From Pandoraea vervacti (GTDB taxonomy: Bacteria; Pseudomonadota; Gammaproteobacteria; Burkholderiales; Burkholderiaceae): DNA of 64,000 bases. The stretch spans positions 434,001 through 498,000 of the forward strand of contig NZ_CP010897.2 of NCBI RefSeq assembly GCF_000934605.2. Direction: 5' to 3'. A program made the translations under genes and the position numbers. The notes below the pieces were generated by a model, which did no database searches, was not told the origin of the DNA, and saw nothing but the letters and a program-made list of their open reading frames with translations. Shown piece after piece: positions 16,349-24,882 of this stretch (the first letter of the stretch is position 1; every line of letters starts with the position of its first letter).

Positions 16349-17272
16349 TCACACCGAGTGCAGTGCGTCCGTCTCGCTGTCGTACCGAATCGCGCCGGCT
16401 TTCGCGAGTTCCGCGACGAGCTGGTCGAGAAGCGCAGGCCATTCCGATGGCGGCGCGAGCATCGCGGCCGCATTGCGCCACGCGCGCGCGGTGTCGAGCG
16501 TGGCCTTGAGCGAGGCGCCGGTCATCGTCACTTCGGCCATGAGGCGGAAAACAATTAGCACCTTGAGCGCATTGCGCGCGTTGCGGGCCGGGTCGCTTTG
16601 CAGATAGTCGAGCCGCGAGCGCGCGGCGCCGAGCGCTGCGTCGACGTCGTCGAACGGCTTACCGTGGCCGGGAATGACCAGCGAGACGTCGATCTGCTCG
16701 ATGAGGTCGAGTACGGCGGCCTGCTCGGCGAACCCGGACTCGCCGTCGAGTTCCGGGAAGATCACGCCGAAGCCGCGCTCCCACAGGGCGTCGCCGGAAA
16801 TCAGGATGCCTTCGGCGGCGTTGTAGAGCATGAGCGCGTGGGGATCGTGTCCCGGCGCGCCCAGCACCAGCCATTCATGGTCGCCGAGCGCAACGGTATC
16901 GCCGGGCGAGAGCGTGTCGTCGAACGTGAAGCGCGCACACTGCTGGCCCGTGGCGTCGAACGACAGTCGCTTCTCGTCCCAATGACGTACGGCGTCGGCC
17001 TCGGCCGCAGGTACCCACGTGCGGCAGCCGTATCGGGCCTGCAAGGCGGCGTTGCCGCCGCAATGGTCCGAGTGCAGATGCGTGTTGATCAGGCGCGCGA
17101 GCGGGCGGCCTTCTGGCAACGCGTGCGCGACGAGCGCCAGCGTCTGCGCGGAATGACTGACGTAGCCGCTGTCGATGAGCGTCGGCGTATCGCCAAGGAA
17201 CAGCACGTTGTTCGATGAGAGCCAGCCGCGCTCGAACACGCGCAACCCGGCAGGCAGGGAAAGCGAGGTCAT
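16349..17272 (-). CDS. MBL-fold metallo-hydrolase
   Basis: A 307-residue metallo-beta-lactamase-fold hydrolase. The dinuclear metal motif THLHSDHCGGN is at about residue 64. A later His (VLGAPGHDPHALMLY), an Asp (LISGDALWE) and a distal His (VIPGHGKPFDD) complete the ligand set. The C-terminal helical part is like that of thioester- or lactone-hydrolysing members. No signal peptide is present, so it is cytoplasmic. It sits upstream of no obvious operon partner but on the same strand as the MaoC-domain gene. The substrate is not predictable. Confidence 0.88.
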   Translation of the reverse strand: MTSLSLPAGLRVFERGWLSSNNVLFLGDTPTLIDSGYVSHSAQTLALVAHALPEGRPLARLINTHLHSDHCGGNAALQARYGCRTWVPAAEADAVRHWDEKRLSFDATGQQCARFTFDDTLSPGDTVALGDHEWLVLGAPGHDPHALMLYNAAEGILISGDALWERGFGVIFPELDGESGFAEQAAVLDLIEQIDVSLVIPGHGKPFDDVDAALGAARSRLDYLQSDPARNARNALKVLIVFRLMAEVTMTGASLKATLDTARAWRNAAAMLAPPSEWPALLDQLVAELAKAGAIRYDSETDALHSV

Positions 17273-17378
17273 TGGGCGTATCTCATTTCAGGTCAGGTCT
17301 GCGGTCGCAAAGTGAGCAAGGCAGGCAAGGTCGGCAAAGGGGGAAGCGTTTGCGCTATCGCACGAGGAACGCGTCGGC

Positions 17379-17810
17379 TCACGAGGGTTTGGGGCACACG
17401 AGAATCTTGGCGGTGGCTGCGATCACGGTCTCGCCGCGCTGGTTGACGGCCTCGCCATCGAGCGAAACGATGTCGCCTACGAGCTTCTCCTTCCACAGGC
17501 TGTCGGTGACGGTCCAGCGCACCGTGATGTCGTCGCCCGCGTGCACGGCGCGGCGCAGCTTCATGTCGAACTCTAGTCCGAGCGGTTGCGCCGTTTTGGC
17601 GTAGTGCGTGGCGAGCAGCGCGGCGAGGTAGGACATCTGCTGCGTGCCCGACGCGATCAGTCCGCCAAAACGCGGATCGGCAGCGGCGTACTCGGCGTCG
17701 AGATGCAGGGGGTTGAAGTCGTGAGCGAGGGTGGAGAACTCGCGAATCGAATCCGGCGAGAAATGGTGGGTGGCGGAGAATGTCTCGCCGACGGCAACGA
17801 TTTTTCCCAT
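17379..17810 (-). CDS. MaoC-like (hotdog-fold) dehydratase domain protein
   Basis: A 143-residue single-hotdog protein of the R-specific enoyl-CoA hydratase (MaoC) type. It starts MGKIVAVGETFSATHHFSPDS and has the hydratase motif DFNPLHLDAEYAAADPRFGGLIASG, where Asp and His are the usual catalytic pair. A helix TQQMSYLAALLATHYA follows, then strands ending ATAKILVCPK. The ribosome site before the ATG at 17810 is weak. A longer in-frame extension overlaps the DUF1289 gene and was rejected. It probably hydrates a short-chain enoyl-CoA. Confidence 0.85.
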   Translation of the reverse strand: MGKIVAVGETFSATHHFSPDSIREFSTLAHDFNPLHLDAEYAAADPRFGGLIASGTQQMSYLAALLATHYAKTAQPLGLEFDMKLRRAVHAGDDITVRWTVTDSLWKEKLVGDIVSLDGEAVNQRGETVIAATAKILVCPKPS

Positions 17811-17863
17811 ATGCGATGACAGAGCGTTGGGGGTGGTGCTCGCGCGCGAGCGCGCCTTCGATC

Positions 17864-18139
17864 TCAGGTGTCGTCCTCGTCGGACGGGTTTCGACTTCGT
17901 GCGACCACGCGGCGATGCATCACGGGCGGCGCTTCGTGTTCGGCGCGTCGTGCAGGCAGCAGCGACCAGACGAGGCGTTTGGCGTCTTCCTCCATCGTCG
18001 ACCACGACGCGATCTCGTCGAGCGTGCGCCAGCAGCCCGAGCACCAGCCCGTGGCCGGGTTCATGCGGCAGATGTTGGTGCAGGGCGACGGCACCGGCGA
18101 CTCAGGCGACGACACAGGCGACGACTCGGGCGACATCAT
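17864..18139 (-). CDS. DUF1289 family protein
   Basis: A 91-residue protein with the DUF1289 signature: SPCTNICRMNPATGWCSGCW, four cysteines likely to bind a metal, followed by RTLDEIASWSTM. A Ser/Pro-rich head and an acidic tail (SDEDDT) flank the domain. DUF1289 proteins are small, often next to metabolic genes, and have no firmly established role. It lies between the MaoC and YbaK genes on the same strand and may be co-transcribed. Confidence 0.83.
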   Translation of the reverse strand: MMSPESSPVSSPESPVPSPCTNICRMNPATGWCSGCWRTLDEIASWSTMEEDAKRLVWSLLPARRAEHEAPPVMHRRVVARSRNPSDEDDT

Positions 18140-18245
18140 GGGCGCTGGTCAGACCCGGCACAAGTTCGGGGCTTGGCATGGCAGGTTTCCTTGAGGGACT
18201 TGTTCGTTCGCCGGGGCGGCCATCGTGGCGACGATTGCCGCTGGT

Positions 18246-18764
18246 CTAGCTGCGAAGCGCGACGTCGACGACCGGCGCGCCCGTCATGGCCACCAACTGC
18301 TGCGGTGTGAGGTTGAACACGGCGTGCGGATGCCCGGCGGCGGCCCACAAGCTGGCGAGTTTGAGCAGGTCTTCGTCGATCAGCGTCACCGGTGAGACCA
18401 CGTGCCCGATCGGGCTCACGCCGCCAATCGAATACCCGGTCTTTTCCTTGACGAAGCGCGCGTCGGCGCGTGCGAGTTCACCGACCTGCGCGGCGACCTT
18501 CTTCTCGTCCACACGGTTGACGCCGCTGGCAATGACCAGCACCGGCGTGTCGTCCGCCGCGCGGCGAAAGATGATCGATTTGGCAATCTGGGCGACTTCG
18601 CAACCGAGCCCTGCGGCGGCTTCGGCCGACGTCTTGCCGGTGGCGGGCAGCAGCACGATAGGCTGATCGTGGCCCATGCCGGCGAGCAGTCGCGCGACAT
18701 GCCGCGCGCCTTCGGGAAGCTCGTGCTCGTTGGCGGATTCAGGGATCTGGGGCGTTTCGCTCAT
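18246..18764 (-). CDS. YbaK/EbsC-family aminoacyl-tRNA deacylase
   Basis: A 172-residue protein of the YbaK/ProX editing superfamily, which hydrolyses mischarged aminoacyl-tRNA in trans. Family features are CEVAQIAKSIIFRRA with the conserved Lys, VLVIASGVNRVDEKKVA, the loop GYSIGGVSPIGHVVSPVTLI and the C-terminal strand HAVFNLTPQQLVAMTGAPVVDV. About 20 residues of polar N-terminal extension precede the domain. Family assignment is firm; which tRNA it edits is not known. Confidence 0.88.
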   Translation of the reverse strand: MSETPQIPESANEHELPEGARHVARLLAGMGHDQPIVLLPATGKTSAEAAAGLGCEVAQIAKSIIFRRAADDTPVLVIASGVNRVDEKKVAAQVGELARADARFVKEKTGYSIGGVSPIGHVVSPVTLIDEDLLKLASLWAAAGHPHAVFNLTPQQLVAMTGAPVVDVALRS

Positions 18765-18903
18765 GATGGGTCCGTCGAATTTGTGGCAATGCGTCGTGCG
18801 ACAGGGATTCGCGCGACGCGGGTGTCCTTGAGGTTCGGGGCGTCAGAGGCGCGTAGCGTGCGGCGCGTCTCTTGCATCCGCTGCCCAGGACGCATCGCGC
18901 CCG

Positions 18904-19836
18904 TCAGGCGCTCGTCGCAGCGTCCTTCATCTTGGCAAGCATCGCCCGGCCCACGCGCGACGCATTCGGGCGACCAATGGCCTGCGAGATGAAGTCCCCG
19001 GTGTGAACCACCGCGTCGAGATCGATGCCGGTCTCGATGCCCAGTCCTTGCAGCAGATACAGCACGTCTTCCGTCGCCACGTTGCCGGTCGCCCCCTTGG
19101 CGTACGGGCAGCCGCCGAGCCCGGCGACAGACGAGTGGAAAATCGAGATGCCCGAGAGGAGCGCGGCGTAAATGTTCGCGGTCGCCTGACCATAGGTGTC
19201 GTGAAAATGGCCCGAGAGGCGTTCGATGGGGAACACCTTTGCGCAAGCTTCCATGACTTCACGCGTGCGCGAGGGCGTGCCGACGCCGATGGTGTCGGCA
19301 ATATCGATTTCGTCGCACCCGAGCGCGGCGAGGCGCTTCACGACGTCGACCACGTTCGCGACGGGCACTTCGCCCTGGTAGGGACAGCCGAGTGCGCAAG
19401 AAATGCTGCCGCGCAAACGCAGACCGGCGTCCTTCGCGGCGCGCGCGACCGGCTCGAAGCGCGTGATGCTCTCTTCGATGGAGCAGTTGATATTGCGTTG
19501 CGAGAAGGCTTCGCTCGCCGCGGCGAAGATGACCACTTCGTCCGCCTTCGCGGCAACGGCGCCTTCGAAGCCGCGCATATTGGGCGTGAGCACCGAGTAG
19601 ATTGTGCCCGGACGACGCGTGATACCGGCCATGACTTCGGCGCCGTCGGCCATCTGCGGCACCCACTTCGGCGACACGAAGGAGGTCGCTTCGATATTGG
19701 CAAAGCCGGCGGCCGAAAGCCGGTCGACCAGCGCGATCTTGATGTCGGTGGGCACGGGCTGCTTTTCGTTTTGCAGACCGTCGCGCGGGCCGACTTCGAC
19801 CACTTTCACACGTTGCGGCAGATGAGATGCGGACAT
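18904..19836 (-). CDS. mvaB: hydroxymethylglutaryl-CoA lyase
   Basis: A 310-residue TIM-barrel lyase that cleaves HMG-CoA to acetyl-CoA and acetoacetate, the last step of leucine catabolism. Signatures are VEVGPRDGLQNEKQPVPT at the N-terminus (metal Asp and catalytic Arg), HFHDTYGQATANIYAAL (metal His pair) and the active-site Cys loop GLGGCPYAKGATGNVATEDV. Length fits bacterial LiuE/MvaB. It is downstream of the ghrA-like gene on the same strand, and a LiuR-type site precedes that gene, so it is likely in the leucine regulon although 11 kb from the main liu run. Confidence 0.95.
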   Translation of the reverse strand: MSASHLPQRVKVVEVGPRDGLQNEKQPVPTDIKIALVDRLSAAGFANIEATSFVSPKWVPQMADGAEVMAGITRRPGTIYSVLTPNMRGFEGAVAAKADEVVIFAAASEAFSQRNINCSIEESITRFEPVARAAKDAGLRLRGSISCALGCPYQGEVPVANVVDVVKRLAALGCDEIDIADTIGVGTPSRTREVMEACAKVFPIERLSGHFHDTYGQATANIYAALLSGISIFHSSVAGLGGCPYAKGATGNVATEDVLYLLQGLGIETGIDLDAVVHTGDFISQAIGRPNASRVGRAMLAKMKDAATSA

Positions 19837-19932
19837 GGGAATCGGTCTCCTGGAGTTCGTCTAACGCGTCTGGGGCGTCTGGGGCGTCTGTTGGGTTTGT
19901 CCGGGATGGCAGTCGTGACGCAGGGCGGCGGC

Positions 19933-20877
19933 TCAGTACCCGCGCGCGAGATCGACGATGCCGGTGATCGCTTCGCCACGCGCCATGGCCGCGATCTTGC
20001 CTGCGATCTGGGCAACCGTCTCGTCGCGCAGCGTCAGTGCCGAGATATGCGGCGTGACGGTAATCCGTGGCGCATGCCAGAACGGATGATCGGCCGGCAG
20101 CGGTTCGGTGCGGAACACATCGAGCGTGGCGCCCGCGATCTGACCGCTTTCGAGCGCGGCGAGCAGGTCCGCTTCGACCAGATGCGCGCCGCGCGCGACA
20201 TTGATCAGGAACGCGCCCTGCGCCAGTTTGGCGAACAGGTTCGCATTGAGCACGTCCACCGTTTGTGGCGTGAGCGGCAGCAGGTTGACGAGAATGCGCG
20301 CGCCGCCGACACAGGCGTCGAAACCCGCGTCGCCGTGAAACAGCGCGACGCCGCTGTCGTCCTGACGCTCGCTGCGGCTCCATGCGCGCACCGGAAAGCC
20401 GAACGTCTTCAGGGCTTTGGCGACGTGCGCACCGAGCGTGCCGTAACCCAGCACGGCAATCGGAAAGTCCGACAGACGGTTCGGTTTCTGGAATTTCCAT
20501 TGGGCTTGCGCCTGCTGGGCGTCGAAATCGTCGAGCCGGCGGAAGTAACGCAGCGCGGCGGCGCTGACGTACTGCGCCATCTGATCGGCCATGCCGGCGT
20601 CTTCCAGACGCACGAGCGGCACGCCGGCGGGCAGGCGTTGCGCACCTTCGCCACCGGTGCCGAGCACGCTGTCCACCCCCGCGCCGAGGTTGAAGATCGC
20701 CTTCAGACGCTCACGGGGTTGCAGCACTTCGGCGTTTGGCTTCCACAACACCAGATAGTCTGCCGGGGCGGTGTCGCCCGGCTGCCAGCCGCGAATGTTG
20801 GCCTGCGGCAAATGCTCGGCGAGACCGCTCTCGTAAGCGGCCGTCTTGCCGTCGGGGGAATAGATGAGGATGTCCAT
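19933..20877 (-). CDS. ghrA: glyoxylate/hydroxypyruvate reductase A
   Basis: A 314-residue D-isomer-specific 2-hydroxyacid dehydrogenase of the GhrA type that reduces glyoxylate to glycolate and hydroxypyruvate to glycerate. The Rossmann motif is VLGYGTLGAHVAKAL; the substrate Arg is in NVARGAHLVEADLL, and the catalytic His in ITVTPHISALTLRDE. The N-terminus MDILIYSPDGKTAAYESGLA is typical. A palindromic LiuR-type site lies 38 bases before the ATG. The HMG-CoA lyase gene follows after 96 bases, probably in the same transcript. Confidence 0.9.
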   Translation of the reverse strand: MDILIYSPDGKTAAYESGLAEHLPQANIRGWQPGDTAPADYLVLWKPNAEVLQPRERLKAIFNLGAGVDSVLGTGGEGAQRLPAGVPLVRLEDAGMADQMAQYVSAAALRYFRRLDDFDAQQAQAQWKFQKPNRLSDFPIAVLGYGTLGAHVAKALKTFGFPVRAWSRSERQDDSGVALFHGDAGFDACVGGARILVNLLPLTPQTVDVLNANLFAKLAQGAFLINVARGAHLVEADLLAALESGQIAGATLDVFRTEPLPADHPFWHAPRITVTPHISALTLRDETVAQIAGKIAAMARGEAITGIVDLARGY

Positions 20878-20914
20878 GAATTGCGCGTGCCGTCGGCGCG
20901 GTCGCGTTCACTCG

Positions 20915-20932
20915 ATTTACGTTAACGTCAAG
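20915..20932. promoter_or_regulatory. LiuR-type operator before ghrA
   Basis: TTTACGTTAACGTCAA (20916-20931) is a near-perfect palindrome 38 bases upstream of the ghrA ATG. It differs at one position from the site beside the liuR gene (49469) and at two from the site before the thioesterase/ivd genes (48738), so it probably binds the same MerR-family regulator. Confidence 0.65.
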
Positions 20933-21028
20933 TGTAACGCAGCTTGCCGGGCGTCGCGTATTGGGGCGAGGCCTGAGCCAAAGTGAAAACCTTGCCCCCA
21001 ACCCAACCCGCGCTCCCACCTCGCCGGA

Positions 21029-21580
21029 TCAGTCGCGCGCGGCGTCTCGCAGCGTGTCGAGCTTGACCGCGAAGTTATGGTTGTCGTCCGCCACCCAGAC
21101 TTCGCCGTCCTGAAGGGTGCATTGCAGACGCATCGTGCGCGACGCGAGCGCGGTGAGCGCCTCGGCCGATTCGTCGTCCAGCATTCGCACGGTGAGGTTC
21201 GACAAGCGGTTCACGTCCTTGAGCGTCGTCTGCCACCAGACGGCCGCCGGCTTGCCGCCGTATGCGATGACGTCGACATGCTGTGCGCGGCCCGCGGCTT
21301 TGACGAGGCGGCGGGCGTCCGGCTGGCCGACGTCGATCCAGCGCACGATGTCGCCGCCGAAGTCATGCTCCCAGAGGTCCGGCTCGTCGGCGGTGGAGAT
21401 GCCCTTGCCGAACGAGAGGCGCTCGCCGGCGTACAGCATGAAGGCCAGCACGCGCACCATCATGCGCTCGTCGGTTTCCGAGGGATGGCGGGCGATCGTG
21501 AGGTTGTGGGTCGCGTAGTAGTGGCGATCGAGGTCGGTGATTTGCACCTCGGCCTTGTAAATGGTGGCTTTGAGTGCCAT
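21029..21580 (-). CDS. YaeQ family protein
   Basis: A 183-residue cytoplasmic protein of the YaeQ family, which has a PD-(D/E)XK nuclease-like fold but no settled function. It starts MALKATIYKAEVQITDLDRH and contains family segments HPSETDERMMVRVLAFMLYA, EPDLWEHDFGGDIVRWIDVGQPDARRL and VIAYGGKPAAVWW. The in-frame extension upstream of 21580 has no matching features. It is divergent from the alpha/beta hydrolase gene. Confidence 0.88.
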   Translation of the reverse strand: MALKATIYKAEVQITDLDRHYYATHNLTIARHPSETDERMMVRVLAFMLYAGERLSFGKGISTADEPDLWEHDFGGDIVRWIDVGQPDARRLVKAAGRAQHVDVIAYGGKPAAVWWQTTLKDVNRLSNLTVRMLDDESAEALTALASRTMRLQCTLQDGEVWVADDNHNFAVKLDTLRDAARD

Positions 21581-21713
21581 ACCGGGGAATCGCGGGCAAC
21601 CGCAGGAATGAAGAAAGTCGCAAGGATACACCAGCGTGCGCAGGGGGCCGTGTCGCAGCGAGCCGCTGGCAAGCTCGGTATACTGGCGCCTTCGTCTGAC
21701 CTGAAGCATCCCC

Positions 21714-22550
21714 ATGCCGGTTCCTGCACCGCAAACGATCGACGTCAATGGCTATCCGATGGCGTACGTCGAAACTCCCGCACCTGCCGACGCTGTCGGC
21801 GCCCCGCTAGTGCTGGTTCATGGCTCGCTCTGCGACTACCGTTACTTCAAGCCGAACATGGCCCCGCTCGGGCAACGCCGGCGCGTGATCTCGGTCAGTC
21901 TGCGTCACTATTTCCCCGAAGCGTGGAACGGTCACGACGGCGTGTTCTCCGGCGAGCAGCACGCCGAGGATCTCGCGGCGTTCATCACGGCGCTGGGGGT
22001 CGGACCTGTCCACGTGCTTGGCCATTCGCGCGGCGGCTACGTCGCCTTGCGCACCGCACTGCTCGCGCCCGATACCGTACGCTCGCTCATTCTGGCCGAC
22101 CCCGGTGTGGAAATCAGCGGCGGGCCGGTGCAGATCCCGCTCGACAGCGAGCGCGGCAACTTCCGTGAGAAGGCGCTGAACGCCATCGAGGCCGGAGACG
22201 TCGATGGCGGTCTGGCGATTTTCATCGATACGGTCAGCGGTCCGGACACATGGCGACGCATGGTGCCGTGGTTCAAGCAAATGGTGCGCGACAACGCCCG
22301 TACCCTGATCGGACAGGTCGCCGAGCCGCGCACCCCATTGCCCATCGACGCGTTGGGTGCGCTGCACGCTCCGGTGCTGCTCATGGGCGGCGCACAAAGC
22401 CCCGCCCCCTATCCGGATGTGCTCAACGCCCTGGCATACGCCATGCCGGAGGCGCGTCGCATGCTGATTCAGGACGCATCGCACGGCATGAACCTGGCCA
22501 ATCCGATCGCGTTCCACCGCGCGGTGGATGCCTTCCTCGGAAACGACTGA
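21714..22550 (+). CDS. alpha/beta-fold hydrolase
   Basis: A 278-residue hydrolase. The oxyanion-hole motif LVLVHGSLCD is at about 32-41, the nucleophile elbow GHSRGG has Ser at about 105, and the C-terminal His lies in QDASHGMNLANPIAF; the acid is probably the Asp/Glu after LMGGAQSP. There is no signal peptide. The family is broad (esterases, epoxide hydrolases, C-C hydrolases), so the substrate is open. It is divergent from yaeQ with a 133-base gap that would hold both promoters. Confidence 0.85.
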   Translation: MPVPAPQTIDVNGYPMAYVETPAPADAVGAPLVLVHGSLCDYRYFKPNMAPLGQRRRVISVSLRHYFPEAWNGHDGVFSGEQHAEDLAAFITALGVGPVHVLGHSRGGYVALRTALLAPDTVRSLILADPGVEISGGPVQIPLDSERGNFREKALNAIEAGDVDGGLAIFIDTVSGPDTWRRMVPWFKQMVRDNARTLIGQVAEPRTPLPIDALGALHAPVLLMGGAQSPAPYPDVLNALAYAMPEARRMLIQDASHGMNLANPIAFHRAVDAFLGND

Positions 22551-22564
22551 CGTCCCACACGTTT

Positions 22565-22610
22565 CGCGCGTCGCATGCATCACGTGCGTCACGTGCATCA
22601 CATGTGACCC
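22565..22610. repeat. short imperfect tandem repeat of about 9 bases
   Basis: Just after the hydrolase stop, units such as GCATCACGT and GCGTCACGT recur with small variations, containing several ATGCAT/CACGTG-like dyads. It lies between convergent genes and codes for nothing. Confidence 0.45.
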
Positions 22611-22699
22611 GTGCGCCCCATGCGTCCCAAGCGTTGGACACGCCGGACGGTCCTGCCGAACCGGGCGTGAGCGTGCCGCGCGGGACACTCGCCTCGCCG

Positions 22700-23077
22700 T
22701 CATTCGTCGCGTAACACGCCGTGGCCCAGACGCAAGCTCAGCGTACGCACGAGATCGGCCATCCACGCCTGATCCCGATCCGACAGTTTTTGCATTGCGC
22801 GATTGAGTGACGGATACGGATCGCAAGGTGCCGCGACACCGGTATCGGCCGCCATGCTGCCAGACGAATCGAACGCGAGCAGTTCGTGCGGCGGTAGCCC
22901 CAACGTGTCAGCCAGAATGCAGATGTTGCGCAGCGAGATATTGCGTTTGCCACGCTCGACACCACTCAGATAGGAACGCGCAAGACCACTCTCCAGGGCA
23001 AGCTTGTCCTGCGCCCAGTTGTATTTCTTGCGCAAACCGGCGAGGTGTCTGCCGAATCGGAATAAATTGGTGTCCAT
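22700..23077 (-). CDS. XRE-family HTH transcriptional regulator (125 residues)
   Basis: The N-terminal HTH_3 domain (about 7-62) is clear: FGRHLAGLRKKYNWAQDKLA, ESGLARSYLSGVERGKRN, NICILADTLGLPPHELLAF. A linker and a helix (DRDQAWMADLVRTLSLRLGH) follow. AAGGAA precedes the ATG at 23077. The domain and the C-terminal helix closely match the regulator at 23851-24753, so the two are paralogues. Targets are unknown; such small Cro/CI-like regulators often repress themselves. Confidence 0.88.
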   Translation of the reverse strand: MDTNLFRFGRHLAGLRKKYNWAQDKLALESGLARSYLSGVERGKRNISLRNICILADTLGLPPHELLAFDSSGSMAADTGVAAPCDPYPSLNRAMQKLSDRDQAWMADLVRTLSLRLGHGVLRDE

Positions 23078-23634
23078 AAAAAAGTTTCCTTGTTAGGGAC
23101 GAGAAGATTGGAACAAAAATCCGGCATCGGGGGCGGTGCCTCGGGTGTCCCTCGTTTGTGAGGCACGAACTGTCGGGGGCGCCTCGCAGATTTTTCGCGG
23201 ACTTTCGGAGAAGGCACAACGAGCGCGGTCATCCCGACGTCACTGGTGACGCTATTTCGCGTACGGGACACGCATAGGGCACGTGTTGAATTCACGCGCT
23301 GCGATGCGTCCGGCGTGCTCGCTTCCCTTTGCCGCACTCGCGCCAACCAGAGCCGCGCAGTGTGACACTGGTCTGACCGGACGGAATAGAGCGGGGATTC
23401 TGAAAGGTTCCGCGTTGGGATGTCACTCGATGTTGACGAGCAGAGCGTGATGTTGTGTCGAGCGGTAGGGAATTGGCGTAGGCGTCGAACCGCTGGCATT
23501 CCTGTCGTTATTGACGTTGTGAGCGTCCGCCTGACGCCGAGGTGGATTCATCGCGCAAACGCGCGACGGGCGTAAGGGGGATTATTTTTAAGAGGTTAAA
23601 CAGTGACTTCAACGAGACGAATCATGGTGCGAGG

Positions 23635-23653
23635 CCCCCGGTAGAACCGGGGG
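23635..23653. repeat. perfect inverted repeat (8-bp stem, 3-base loop)
   Basis: CCCCCGGT and ACCGGGGG flank AGA. There is no U tract on either strand, so it is not a canonical terminator. It could be the subterminal hairpin of a decayed mobile element or a REP-like unit. Confidence 0.5.
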
Positions 23654-23772
23654 ACTTTGCGCGATGTCCTAAGCAGGCCCGTTGCCGATGTCGGCTGAAA
23701 TCAGCGGCCATTGGCAGTCGATGAGTGGCCGATTAGAGGCCCATTAGCGGCCCATTGGCCGTCGATTAGCGG

Positions 23773-23806
23773 CGAAATGCAGCGAAATGCAGCGAAATGC
23801 AGCGAT
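23773..23806 (+). repeat. 10-base tandem repeat (GAAATGCAGC), about 3.5 copies
   Basis: Three identical units and a variant (GATATGCGTC) occur in a row, followed by a GGTATGGGGC/GGCATGGGGC repeat. It lies 44 bases past the regulator stop and is non-coding. Confidence 0.6.
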
Positions 23807-23850
23807 ATGCGTCGGTATGGGGCGGCATGGGGCGGTATGGGGCCGCCAAC

Positions 23851-24753
23851 TTAGTCGTCGCTGTCGATCAGGCGTCTCGACGGTTCGTGGGCCGCACCGC
23901 CCGAGGTTACGGACTCGCGATCCGGTTCGCCGATCGGGCGCACCATCGGCGATGCGCCGGTGGGCGCGTTGTGCGCCGCTGCGTCGGCATCGGTATCTCC
24001 GGAACGCGATGCGGCGAGTCGGTGACCTGCCGCATAGGCGGGCCCGACGCCGGTGTCAACCGGAAGACGAGGCGGGGTTTCGCCGAAGCGGGCGTGGTGC
24101 TCACCCGTCCGGGCGGCATTGTCGGCACCGTCTGCGGCATCCGCACGCAGCGCGATGAATTCACCACTTGAGTCCTCGCCGTCGCCGGTCACACTCGCTG
24201 CCTTCCCTTCGTGGTCTTCGATGCCGTCGCGGCCTTCGTCTTTTGCTTCGTCTCTTCCCCCGTCGCTTCCCTCATCTCGCTGCTCGTATTGCCCCTCAAC
24301 TTGAATTTGATCGACGACGACATCGTCGTCGAGCACATCGGCGCGGGTTTGGGCATAGGCGGCGGTTGCGGCCGGTGGCGCGGCATGACTCAACCGGGAA
24401 CTGAGGCTGCGGATGATCTCTGCAAGCCAGAGCTGATCTCGGTTTTCGAGCTTGCACAGGGAGCGACTGATTTGCGGCAGCGGCGTGCGCTCGTCGGGTA
24501 TGGCGGCATCGGTGGCGTCGGTGGCGCTCGACGCGCTCTGCGCAAATCGCAGCATCTCGGACGTTGGCACACCCAACGTATCGGCCAGCACACAGATGTT
24601 GACGAGCGCGACGTTGCGTCGGCCACGCTCGATGCCGCTGACATACGAGCGTGCCAGACCGCTCTCGAGCGCAAGCTTCTCCTGCGACCAGCCGCGTGCT
24701 TTGCGCAAGCGGGCGAGGTGGTCTCCGAACAGCGCGAGTGGATTCGTTTGCAT
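23851..24753 (-). CDS. XRE-family HTH regulator with long disordered tail (300 residues)
   Basis: The start MQTNPLALFGDHLARLRKAR at 24753 has GGAG 7 bases upstream. An HTH_3 domain (about 8-64) includes ESGLARSYVSGIERGRRN and NICVLADTLGVPTSEML, then the helix NRDQLWLAEIIRSLSSRL shared with the smaller regulator at 22.7 kb. The last 170 or so residues are Asp/Glu/Gly/Ala-rich (for example RDEGSDGGRDEAKDEGRDGI) with no fold visible; this looks intrinsically disordered. That tail is unusual for the family. Confidence 0.82.
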   Translation of the reverse strand: MQTNPLALFGDHLARLRKARGWSQEKLALESGLARSYVSGIERGRRNVALVNICVLADTLGVPTSEMLRFAQSASSATDATDAAIPDERTPLPQISRSLCKLENRDQLWLAEIIRSLSSRLSHAAPPAATAAYAQTRADVLDDDVVVDQIQVEGQYEQRDEGSDGGRDEAKDEGRDGIEDHEGKAASVTGDGEDSSGEFIALRADAADGADNAARTGEHHARFGETPPRLPVDTGVGPAYAAGHRLAASRSGDTDADAAAHNAPTGASPMVRPIGEPDRESVTSGGAAHEPSRRLIDSDD

Positions 24754-24882
24754 GGCGAGACTCCGTTGACGAGTCACACAGCGTAATCAATCCCCCCGCG
24801 TCCTGCGACGTTATATCGCTCTCCTTCCCATGCGTTACAGGCGGGCCTCTATAAAGAGTCGTCGACCTTTATAGCGCAAAAT

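Larger units (their letters stand above)
23078..23850. other. 773-base gene-free region between two paralogous regulators
   Basis: No credible gene. The long minus frame at 22966-23499 overlaps the regulator in another frame and has no domain-like features. Contents: an AT-rich stretch near 23570-23605, a perfect 8-bp hairpin CCCCCGGT-AGA-ACCGGGGG (23635-23653), variations of GGCCCATTAGCGGCC around 23720-23770, and a GAAATGCAGC tandem repeat near 23773-23806. The mix suggests a decayed insertion or a complex control region. Confidence 0.5.

Noticed and set aside
19003..20925. Open plus-strand frame of 640 codons
   Set aside because: It is antisense to HMG-CoA lyase and ghrA, both of which have full family signatures.
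22966..23499. Minus-strand frame of 177 codons upstream of the small XRE regulator
   Set aside because: It overlaps the regulator start in another frame, lacks a domain or ribosome site, and has the composition of intergenic DNA.
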